Below, in pieces: positions 7,701-12,232 of a stretch of DNA of 21,096 nt. The position numbers were made by a program, and so were the translations under genes. The notes beneath the pieces were generated by a model that saw only the letters and a program-made list of their open reading frames with translations, did no database searches and was not told the DNA's origin. Every line of letters starts with the position of its first letter. Positions within the stretch are counted from its first letter, which is position 1. This DNA is from an uncultured Clostridia bacterium (GTDB taxonomy: Bacteria; Bacillota; Clostridia; Lachnospirales; Anaerotignaceae). The DNA lies in NCBI GenBank assembly GCA_937888765.1, contig CALASU010000208.1, positions 1-21,096 of the forward strand, given 5' to 3'.

Positions 7701-8510
7701 ATGAGATTTGGTTTCATCGGTGCGGGAAACATGGCAGGGGCAATCGTAAAAGGTATGATGGCTTCGGGAGAATATAGAGGGAGCGATATCCTGCTGACAA
7801 GCAAAACCGTAGTGTCGGCTGAAAGGCTTGCACAGGTGTGCGGTGTACAGGCGTGCGAGACAGCGGCGGAAGTGATCGCACAAAGTGATGTGCTTGTGCT
7901 TGCCGTGAAGCCCCATATACTGCCGCAGATCCTGCCTGCATTGCAGAAAGATATTGCGGCAAAGGCTCCCCTTGTGGTATCCATTGCGGCGGGAAAAACA
8001 CTGGAGGAACTGGCGGGTTTTCTGCCAGAAGGAACGCCCATTGTCCGTGTGATGCCGAATATTAACGCAACCATCGGTGCATCTACAAGCGGACTCTGTG
8101 CAAATGCCCTTGTTACGGCAGAACAGAAAGCGACTGTCCGTCGTATGTTTGAAACCATCGGTACAGTGGCAGAGGTGGCGGAGGAACACTTCTCCATCTT
8201 TACTGTACTTGCAGGATCTGCACCTGCATTTGCATATCTGTATATGGATGCACTGGCAAGAGCAGGCGTAAAGGCAGGGATGAGCAAACAGCAGGCATTG
8301 CAGATCGTGGCAGAAACGGTGATCGGCTCTGCAAAAATGGTTCTGGAAAGCAATGACGTGCCGTGGGCATTGATTGATCGTGTATGCTCTCCTGGCGGCA
8401 CAACTATCGAAGGGATTGCCGCATTGCAGGAAAATGGCTTTGAAAGTACGATTACAAAAGCTTTTGATGCAGTTCTTGAAAAGGATCAGCGTATGAGCGG
8501 GAAGAAATAA
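7701..8510 (+). CDS. proC: Pyrroline-5-carboxylate reductase
   Basis: This enzyme catalyses the last step of proline synthesis, reducing 1-pyrroline-5-carboxylate with NAD(P)H in the cytoplasm. The N-terminal Rossmann fold begins FGFIGAGNMAGAIVKGMM (residues 3-20), with the dinucleotide motif GAGNMA. VLAVKPHILPQIL follows. The C-terminal dimerisation domain has AGSAPAFAYLYMDAL and the family signature near CSPGGTTIEGIAALQ. The 269-aa length is standard. The ATG at 7701 follows AAAAGGAGGATTTTCT. It is probably co-transcribed with the glycosylase gene; the gap contains a short direct repeat of AACTGGTATA type. Confidence 0.96.
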   Translation: MRFGFIGAGNMAGAIVKGMMASGEYRGSDILLTSKTVVSAERLAQVCGVQACETAAEVIAQSDVLVLAVKPHILPQILPALQKDIAAKAPLVVSIAAGKTLEELAGFLPEGTPIVRVMPNINATIGASTSGLCANALVTAEQKATVRRMFETIGTVAEVAEEHFSIFTVLAGSAPAFAYLYMDALARAGVKAGMSKQQALQIVAETVIGSAKMVLESNDVPWALIDRVCSPGGTTIEGIAALQENGFESTITKAFDAVLEKDQRMSGKK

Positions 8511-8520
8511 CTAAAGAAAA

Positions 8521-8542
8521 CCGCCTTGACAAGTCAAGGCGG
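8521..8542 (-). terminator. Terminator of the first toxin-like mRNA, overlapping the antisense promoter
   Basis: Arms CCGCCTTG and CAAGGCGG (8 bp or more) are followed on the - strand by TTTTCTTT. On the + strand the same repeat contains the TTGACA of the antisense RNA promoter. An equivalent element lies at 11835-11856. Confidence 0.7.
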
Positions 8543-8554
8543 CAAATGTATACT
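8526..8554 (+). promoter_or_regulatory. Promoter of the first antisense RNA
   Basis: TTGACA (8526-8531) and TATACT (8549-8554) are separated by exactly 17 bases. Transcription would start near 8559-8561. No protein gene follows on +. Confidence 0.8.
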
Positions 8555-8558
8555 ATAG

Positions 8559-8648
8559 ACAAGAAGATTGTCGCTCGTGAGAAGGCGGTCAGTCAAATAA
8601 AAGAGCTTTTATTTAAAGCCGTCTAACGTCAGCGTTAGGCGGTTTTTG
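8559..8648 (+). ncRNA. Putative antisense RNA (antitoxin-like), locus 1
   Basis: A transcript of about 90 nt is delimited by a consensus promoter and an intrinsic terminator, with no credible reading frame between them. It has a small 5' hairpin (GACAA/TTGTC at 8558-8572) and an AT-rich inverted repeat at 8595-8614. It lies wholly antisense to the predicted 3' untranslated region of the peptide mRNA on -, ending 4 bases from the peptide's stop codon. The arrangement resembles convergent type I toxin-antitoxin pairs such as fst/RNAII. Transcription is inferred, not shown. Confidence 0.65.
8615..8647 (+). terminator. Terminator of the first antisense RNA
   Basis: CCGTCTAACG and CGTTAGGCGG form a 10-bp stem with one G-U pair and a TCAG loop. 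Flanking AAAG/TTTT pairs could extend it. TTTTT follows at 8643-8647. Confidence 0.85.
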
Positions 8649-8651
8649 CCA

Positions 8652-8735
8652 TTATCCCTGTTTCTTACAACAGGTGATAATAGCTGCTATCATGATACAA
8701 AACTGAAATAAATCAAAGTATGTAACGTAGTTCAT
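8652..8735 (-). CDS. 27-aa hydrophobic peptide, putative type I toxin (locus 1)
   Basis: A very short reading frame begins MNYVTYFDLFQF, continues with a hydrophobic span (CIMIAAIIT) and ends CCKKQG. One short membrane helix with a Lys-rich end is the usual shape of Fst/TxpA and holin-like toxins of Firmicutes, and the xVTYxDLFQF start resembles small peptides I recall from gut Clostridia. Translation support is strong: the ATG at 8735 has an ideal GAGGGAGGTGA site, and a TTGTCG-17-TATACT promoter lies 80-108 bases upstream. A longer in-frame ATG at 8945 would have to cross a terminator, so I reject it. The 3' UTR is fully covered by the opposing RNA. Toxicity is inferred. Confidence 0.7.
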   Translation of the reverse strand: MNYVTYFDLFQFCIMIAAIITCCKKQG

Positions 8736-8814
8736 GCTATCACCTCCCTCTTGCGAAATGGGAAATGACTGTACCGCCGAAGCGAACAACATTCTGTTAT
8801 AGAATACTTCGGTC

Positions 8815-8843
8815 AGTATAGCATAAATAGCGTTGTTCGACAA
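8815..8843 (-). promoter_or_regulatory. Promoter of the first toxin-like mRNA
   Basis: On -, TTGTCG (8838-8843) and TATACT (8815-8820) are 17 bases apart. The resulting ~73-nt leader can fold through CCGAAG/CTTCGG into a 5' stem-loop, with an ATTCT/AGAAT hairpin inside it. Confidence 0.7.
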
Positions 8844-8854
8844 GATATGAAAAA

Positions 8855-8876
8855 ACGCTCGGCTTTTGCCGAGCGT
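8855..8876 (-). terminator. Terminator of the lipoprotein gene
   Basis: A perfect 9-bp stem (ACGCTCGGC/GCCGAGCGT) with a 4-base loop is flanked by T-runs on both strands, so it may work in both directions. On - it ends the lipoprotein transcript just before the toxin-like promoter. Confidence 0.9.
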
Positions 8877-8898
8877 CATTTTTTTATTGGTGTAAGGA

Positions 8899-9570
8899 TT
8901 AGTAGAACAGGGAGAATTCGTCGAATTTCCATGCGCCGTCTTCATTCAGCAGCATGAATTTGAATTCCTGTGTTGTGTATTCGTCTGCATTTTCGGGAGC
9001 TGTGTAGAACAGTTCGCCTTCATAGGGTTTGTCGCTGTTGATGTAGTAAGCAGTTGCTGTGAAGTCGATTTCTTTTTCCACTTCTCTGTCTACTGTGAAT
9101 GTGTGACCTGCATAGTAGATGTTAGAACCTCTGCCTGCACCCAGTGTGTACAGACCGCCGTCTTCGCCTTTTGTGAACATGATGTTGCCTTCATTCAGGA
9201 TTTTTGCTGCCACGAAATCTGCTGTGAAGTACTGTTCCAGATATGCTTTGAATGCATCATAGCTGTCGAAGCGTTCGTCAACCACTTTCATGTATTCCAT
9301 ATCGTTTACAGTGATTTTGTCATCTTCAGATACTGCGAAAGAGGCGAAGTTGATGTCATTGTAGATTTTCTGTGCATCTACATACAGTTTCTGCAGTTCT
9401 GCGCTCAGGATAGGCAGGCTGCCGTCTTCTACGATGGGTTCAGCTGTTTCCTGTTCCTGTTCTACTGCCACGTCTTCTGTGGGTTCTTCTGTTGCTGCAC
9501 CGCCGCAGCCGCCCAGTACCATTGCGGATACTGCTGCACAGGCAAAGAGAGTATATAATTTTTTCTTCAT
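8899..9570 (-). CDS. Secreted lipoprotein of unknown function
   Basis: The 223-aa product has a type II signal peptide: MKKK, a hydrophobic core, then the lipobox LGGC with Cys22 as the lipidation site. An acidic linker (about residues 26-50, many Glu) follows, then a soluble domain. That domain has YDAFKAYLEQYFTADFVAAKI, a GRGSNIYYAG segment and a C-terminal WKFDEFSLFY. The helix-then-beta pattern faintly resembles the IseA/YoeB DL-endopeptidase inhibitors of cell-wall hydrolases, but I cannot confirm it. The ATG at 9570 is preceded by GGAAAGGAG. It stands alone, with terminators on both sides. It is probably anchored on the outer face of the membrane. Confidence 0.85.
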   Translation of the reverse strand: MKKKLYTLFACAAVSAMVLGGCGGAATEEPTEDVAVEQEQETAEPIVEDGSLPILSAELQKLYVDAQKIYNDINFASFAVSEDDKITVNDMEYMKVVDERFDSYDAFKAYLEQYFTADFVAAKILNEGNIMFTKGEDGGLYTLGAGRGSNIYYAGHTFTVDREVEKEIDFTATAYYINSDKPYEGELFYTAPENADEYTTQEFKFMLLNEDGAWKFDEFSLFY

Positions 9571-9631
9571 AGGGAAAAACTCCTTTCCGTAAGTAAAAAA
9601 TAAAGTATGGAAGACAATTTCTTCTATAGAA

Positions 9632-9637
9632 AGTATA
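9632..9637 (-). promoter_or_regulatory. Possible extended -10 box for the lipoprotein gene
   Basis: On -, TGGTATACT gives TATACT with the TG of an extended -10, about 62 bases before the start codon. No good -35 is seen. Confidence 0.45.
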
Positions 9638-9700
9638 CCATATACAGGGTGGGAAAGGAAAGATATTTTCCGATAATGAAAGAATTTTTTAAGAAAATAA

Positions 9701-9731
9701 AAAGGACACCCGGATGATCGGTGTGTCCTTT
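9701..9731 (-). terminator. Terminator of the XRE regulator gene
   Basis: AAAGGACACCCG and CGGTGTGTCCTTT pair with one bulged base. On - the stem is followed by TTTTTATTTTC; on + by ACTTTTTC, so it may be bidirectional. The rest of 9571-9840 shows no gene. Confidence 0.75.
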
Positions 9732-9840
9732 ACTTTTTCATATTCATAAAGATCCCCTGCAAAGAATGAAAGATAATAGTATTACAATTTTTTTGTGATT
9801 TGAAAATACAAAGAAATGCCTTTTCCCTCCCCCCTGCACG

Positions 9841-10191
9841 TCATTTCTTACCGTGCAGCGTTGCCCGTGGGCGCAGGAAGTTCATCAGCTCCACCAGAAA
9901 TTGCAGTTCATCCTCGGAATAGGTGCATAAATTTGCCTGCAGGATCTCTGCATAAGAGCGTTCCGGCTGCGCCCCTTCTTTTTCCCCTTTTAAAAGATAA
10001 TCTGTGGAAACGTGCAGAATTTCAGATAATTTACATAGCTTTTCCAGACTGATACCGCTGGTACCTCTTTCTACAAGTCCGATAAAAGAAGGCGATACTT
10101 CCAACAACTCGCATAGTCTTTCGATTGTCAGCTTATTTTTCTTTCGTTCCGCACGGATTCTTTCGCCGAGCGCTTTCTGGTCATATGCCAT
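9841..10191 (-). CDS. XRE-family helix-turn-helix regulator
   Basis: A 116-aa DNA-binding protein. A Cro/CI-type five-helix HTH spans about residues 5-65: LGERIRAERKKNKLTIERLCELLEVS, then the recognition stretch PSFIGLVERGTSGISLEKLCKLSEIL. The end of the domain reads HVSTDYLLKG, as in SinR-like repressors. The C-terminal ~45 residues (SEDELQFLVELMNFLRP) may dimerise. I place the start at the ATG at 10191, eight bases after AGGAG; an upstream in-frame GTG at 10200 overlaps that site. It is divergent from csrA and shares a 158-base gap containing two inverted repeats, so it may control itself and csrA. That role is inferred from position. Confidence 0.9.
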   Translation of the reverse strand: MAYDQKALGERIRAERKKNKLTIERLCELLEVSPSFIGLVERGTSGISLEKLCKLSEILHVSTDYLLKGEKEGAQPERSYAEILQANLCTYSEDELQFLVELMNFLRPRATLHGKK

Positions 10192-10259
10192 ACGCAACAC
10201 TCCTTTTTTTATTAGGGTAAAGCAAATACAGCTATTTTTCTATAAGGCAGGACTTTTGA

Positions 10260-10288
10260 AAAAAATAATAGTATCACTATTATTTTTT
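10260..10288. promoter_or_regulatory. 12-bp inverted repeat, candidate operator upstream of csrA
   Basis: Arms AAAAAATAATAG and CTATTATTTTTT are perfect and 5 bases apart. A possible promoter, TTGAAA (10256-10261) and TATTAT (10278-10283) with a 16-base spacer, is overlapped by the repeat. A bound repressor here would block polymerase. Confidence 0.55.
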
Positions 10289-10313
10289 CTGAAAAAGTGA
10301 CGATAATACAAGT

Positions 10314-10333
10314 AGAACTAAAATAATAGTTCT
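10314..10333. promoter_or_regulatory. Second inverted repeat before csrA
   Basis: AGAACTA and TAGTTCT are 6 bases apart, and the element includes another AAAATAATAG half like that at 10260-10271. It could be a second operator or a leader hairpin just before the csrA ribosome site. Confidence 0.4.
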
Positions 10334-10358
10334 GCTTGCGTGAAAGGAGAGTGTGACT

Positions 10359-10586
10359 ATGCTGACATTAGGCAGAAAACCCGGCGAATATATCGTCATC
10401 AATGACAATATTGTGGTGACTGTGGATGAAGAAGATGGTATCTTCCGTCTTTCCATCGACGCACCCAGAGAAATGAGCATCGTCCGTGGGGAAGTCTATG
10501 AGCAGGATCGCCCCCGACCCGCTTGTCTGGATGTCGAATTTCGTAAAGGAAAAAAAGCGGCAAACAGAAAAGCCATGCAGGCATAA
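10359..10586 (+). CDS. csrA: Carbon storage regulator CsrA
   Basis: CsrA is a small dimeric RNA-binding protein that blocks translation by binding GGA in hairpin loops; in Bacillus its main target is the flagellin mRNA, with FliW as antagonist. The 75-aa product begins MLTLGRKPGEYIVINDNI and has APREMSIVRGEVYEQ with Arg43 at the position of the RNA-contacting Arg44. Leu4 and Arg6 are also kept. The C-terminus is a basic tail (FRKGKKAANRKAMQA) longer than in E. coli CsrA (61 aa). The ATG at 10359 follows GAAAGGAGAG; the in-frame GTG at 10353 is too close to that site. The flagellin gene follows 122 bases on. Confidence 0.93.
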   Translation: MLTLGRKPGEYIVINDNIVVTVDEEDGIFRLSIDAPREMSIVRGEVYEQDRPRPACLDVEFRKGKKAANRKAMQA

Positions 10587-10615
10587 GAGCGGTTTTGTCT
10601 GCCAAGGCTTTTTTT
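10568..10615 (+). terminator. Possible terminator after csrA
   Basis: AAAAGCC pairs with GGCTTTT and GGCA with TGCC, separated by an internal loop, followed by a T-run. The stem begins inside the csrA 3' end. It is imperfect, so read-through into flagellin is possible. Confidence 0.4.
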
Positions 10616-10665
10616 AACGGTACCGGAAGCGGCGGCGGTGCAAAATAAAAAACAAATTTTTAAAC

Positions 10666-10708
10666 GAGAGCAGGGACGCTCTCTTAACAAGTCAAGGAGG
10701 TATGACTT
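10666..10708 (+). promoter_or_regulatory. Two GGA-loop hairpins in the flagellin leader, candidate CsrA sites
   Basis: Hairpin 1: GAGAGC (10666-10671), loop AGGGAC, GCTCTC (10678-10683). Hairpin 2: AAGTCA (10689-10694), loop AGGAGGTA, TGACTT (10703-10708). The second loop is the Shine-Dalgarno itself and the stem ends at the start codon. GGA in the loop of a hairpin is the CsrA recognition rule, and one upstream site plus one on the Shine-Dalgarno is the layout of B. subtilis hag. Confidence 0.7.
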
Positions 10709-11599
10709 ATGAGGATTCAACATAATATTTCTGCAATGAACTCTTACAGACAGCTGAACACAAACAACAGTGCAATGGGTAAAAACCTGGAAAAACTGTC
10801 CTCCGGCTACAGAATCAACCGTGCGGGCGATGACGCAGCAGGTTTGGCAATTTCCGAAAAAATGAGAGCACAGATTAAAGGTCTGGAAACAGCACAGAAG
10901 AACGCAAACGATGCGATCTCCCTGGTACAGACTGCTGAAGGTGCACTGACAGAAGTTCACTCCATGCTGAACAGAATGTCCGAACTGGCTACACAGGCAG
11001 CGAATGGTACTTACACAAATAGTGAGACTACTGCTAATGGTGGTGACAACAAAGGCACTGCAGCGGATACTAAAAAGATTGAGCTGGAAATCAAACAGCT
11101 GACAGAAGAAATCGACAGAATCGCAAAATCTACAAACTTCAACGGTATCACACTGCTGCATGGTGATATGGAAGATGGTCGTATGATGCAGATTGGTGCA
11201 GAAGCGAAGAGCTTTGACCAGCTGAAGATTACAATCGGTAAGATGGATGCTGAGACTTTGGGTGTTAAAAACAATGATGCTACAAAGGATGTTGCCCAGA
11301 TGCTTGCTAAGGGTCAGAGTTCTGCGATGAATGCGATTGCTACAATCAAAACTGCAATCAATACAGTATCCGAAACACGTGCTCGTCTGGGTGCATGGCA
11401 GAACAGACTGGAACACACAATCAACAACCTGGGTGTAACAAATGAAAACATCACAGCTGCTGAATCTCGTATCCGTGATACAGATATGGCATCTGAAATG
11501 ATGGCATTCACAAAGAATAACATCCTGAACCAGGCTGCACAGTCCATGCTGGCGCAGGCTAATCAGGTTCCTCAGGGCGTACTGCAGCTGCTGCAGTAA
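10709..11599 (+). CDS. hag: Flagellin
   Basis: This is the structural subunit of the flagellar filament, exported by the flagellar type III system. It starts MRIQHNISAMNSYRQL and keeps the D0/D1 hallmarks LEKLSSGYRINRAGDDAAGLAISEKM (residues 29-54) and a C-terminal D0 ending NQVPQGVLQLLQ. Between them lies only a short variable part with a Thr/Asn/Gly-rich insertion at about 102-120. At 296 aa it is a short flagellin near the minimal D0-D1 form. Translation is probably controlled through the two leader hairpins. No sigma-D promoter is obvious directly upstream, so it may be read from the csrA side or from a divergent motif. Confidence 0.97.
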   Translation: MRIQHNISAMNSYRQLNTNNSAMGKNLEKLSSGYRINRAGDDAAGLAISEKMRAQIKGLETAQKNANDAISLVQTAEGALTEVHSMLNRMSELATQAANGTYTNSETTANGGDNKGTAADTKKIELEIKQLTEEIDRIAKSTNFNGITLLHGDMEDGRMMQIGAEAKSFDQLKITIGKMDAETLGVKNNDATKDVAQMLAKGQSSAMNAIATIKTAINTVSETRARLGAWQNRLEHTINNLGVTNENITAAESRIRDTDMASEMMAFTKNNILNQAAQSMLAQANQVPQGVLQLLQ

Positions 11600-11665
11600 T
11601 CTTTTAGAGCGTGTATTCTCTATAATCAATGCGTATTGCTATAGGTTTTGTTGAATGACAAAGGG

Positions 11666-11690
11666 AGGTCGGGCTTTGCCCGACCTTTTT
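11666..11690 (+). terminator. Flagellin terminator
   Basis: AGGTCGGGC and GCCCGACCT form a perfect 9-bp GC-rich stem with a TTT loop, followed by TTTT. Confidence 0.93.
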
Positions 11691-11822
11691 CCTTACAGGG
11701 GCTTTGCCCCTGCACCCCACGAGGGGGTCACCCCCTCGACCCGATAGTGCAGAATCATGCATGATTCTGCGAATGGGGGCAAGGGAAATAATACCCCTTG
11801 CAGGGTGGTTGAGGACAGTAGC
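11691..11822 (-). repeat. Structured intergenic repeat, copy B (rearranged)
   Basis: A gene-free block of stacked inverted repeats. Bases 11722-11745 are the exact reverse complement of 4875-4898 in copy A. Bases 11702-11720 are identical to 17084-17102 next to copy C. The middle holds a perfect 22-bp palindrome at 11749-11770. A further GCAAGGG/CCCTTGC stem follows near 11778-11803. Confidence 0.75.
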
Positions 11823-11834
11823 TTTCAATAAAAA

Positions 11835-11856
11835 CCGCCTTGACAATGCAAGGCGG
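11835..11856 (-). terminator. Terminator of the second toxin-like mRNA, overlapping the antisense promoter
   Basis: CCGCCTTG and CAAGGCGG arms with a 6-base loop are followed on - by TTTTTATT. On + the left arm contributes the TTGACA of the antisense promoter, as at 8521-8542. Confidence 0.75.
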
Positions 11857-11868
11857 TAAGGGTATACT
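11840..11868 (+). promoter_or_regulatory. Promoter of the second antisense RNA
   Basis: TTGACA (11840-11845) and TATACT (11863-11868) are 17 bases apart. The surrounding AAAACCGCC context and the TATACTATAGA downstream match locus 1. Confidence 0.8.
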
Positions 11869-11878
11869 ATAGATAAAT

Positions 11879-11896
11879 AAGTTAATGAATTCTGCC
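11879..11896 (+). repeat. Direct repeat a, copy in the antisense RNA
   Basis: AAGTTAATGAATTCTGCC differs by one base from the segment at 12041-12058, which lies over codons 2-8 of the opposing peptide gene. Confidence 0.8.
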
Positions 11897-11918
11897 GGAG
11901 GGTTCACTTCCAGACGGC

Positions 11919-11957
11919 AAAGCCCCCCATGTGCTGCGAACGCATGGGGGGCTTTTT
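11919..11957 (+). terminator. Terminator of the second antisense RNA
   Basis: AAAGCCCCCCATG and CATGGGGGGCTTT form a 13-bp stem, followed by T residues to 11957. Confidence 0.95.
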
Positions 11958-11979
11958 CTAGGTCATCGCCTAGACTGAA

Positions 11980-12063
11980 TCAGCGGTCAATGTGCTTACA
12001 GATAAAATAAGCAACGATAGAAGCTAAAACAGAGCTCATAAAGTTAACGAATTCTGCCATCAT
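11980..12063 (-). CDS. 27-aa hydrophobic peptide, putative type I toxin (locus 2)
   Basis: The peptide begins MMAEFVNFMSS, has a hydrophobic stretch VLASIVAYFIC, and ends with the charged KHIDR. One membrane helix is predicted. The ribosome site GAAAGGAGGTGAA is near perfect; the first ATG at 12063 is best spaced, the second ATG at 12060 is also possible. A TTGTAA-17-TATAAT promoter lies upstream and the leader can fold two small hairpins (GTCGCC/GGCGGC and GGCAT/ATGCC), as toxin mRNAs of the fst type do. It has no clear sequence similarity to the locus 1 peptide beyond size, one helix and a Cys-Lys near the end. Toxic activity is inferred from architecture. Confidence 0.7.
   Translation of the reverse strand: MMAEFVNFMSSVLASIVAYFICKHIDR
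12041..12058 (+). repeat. Direct repeat a, copy over the toxin start
   Basis: AAGTTAACGAATTCTGCC is the partner of 11879-11896. Read on - it encodes AEFVNF directly after the start Met residues. Confidence 0.8.
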
Positions 12064-12115
12064 GGAAGTTTCACCTCCTTTCGGCATATGTATGCCGCCA
12101 GATGGCGACAGCTCC

Positions 12116-12144
12116 ATTATATAACAGAATTGTTGATTTTACAA
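12116..12144 (-). promoter_or_regulatory. Promoter of the second toxin-like mRNA
   Basis: On -, TTGTAA (12139-12144) and a perfect TATAAT (12116-12121) are 17 bases apart. The leader would be about 46 nt. Confidence 0.75.
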
Positions 12145-12148
12145 CAAA

Positions 12149-12172
12149 AACCCCGCTCTGTCAGGCAGGGTT
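12149..12172 (-). terminator. Second (backup) terminator downstream of nifJ
   Basis: AACCCTGC and GCGGGGTT pair with one mismatch on -, followed by TTTTTG. It stands just before the toxin-like promoter. Confidence 0.55.
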
Positions 12173-12179
12173 AAAGAAA

Positions 12180-12201
12180 GGGTCAGGCATAAGCCTGACC
12201 C
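12180..12201 (-). terminator. Terminator of nifJ
   Basis: GGGTCAGGC and GCCTGACCC form a perfect 9-bp stem with a 4-base loop. On - it is followed by TTTCTTT. Confidence 0.9.
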
Positions 12202-12232
12202 TCTTTTATTGCTTTATGATTCAGTAATCAGA

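Larger units (their letters stand above)
11872..11957 (+). ncRNA. Putative antisense RNA (antitoxin-like), locus 2
   Basis: A transcript of about 86 nt is bounded by a consensus promoter and a strong terminator, and contains no credible frame. It is antisense to the 3' untranslated part of the peptide mRNA. In addition, 11879-11896 repeats 12041-12058 at 17 of 18 positions, and 11903-11919 resembles 12070-12086 (13 of 17). These later segments are the complement of the peptide's first codons and its Shine-Dalgarno, so the RNA could also pair with the translation start. Confidence 0.7.

Noticed and set aside
8736..8945. Longer version of the locus 1 peptide starting at 8945
   Set aside because: It would run through the lipoprotein gene's 3' end and terminator and lacks a ribosome site; the internal ATG at 8735 has an ideal one.
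10280..10306. A sigma-D-type promoter (GACGATAA) upstream of csrA
   Set aside because: The -10-like octamer is close to GCCGATAA but no TAAA box lies at the proper distance, so I do not list it.
11609..11626. GTGTATTCTCTATAAT after flagellin, similar to the greA promoter region
   Set aside because: TATAAT is present but no acceptable -35 lies upstream and it is followed directly by the flagellin terminator.
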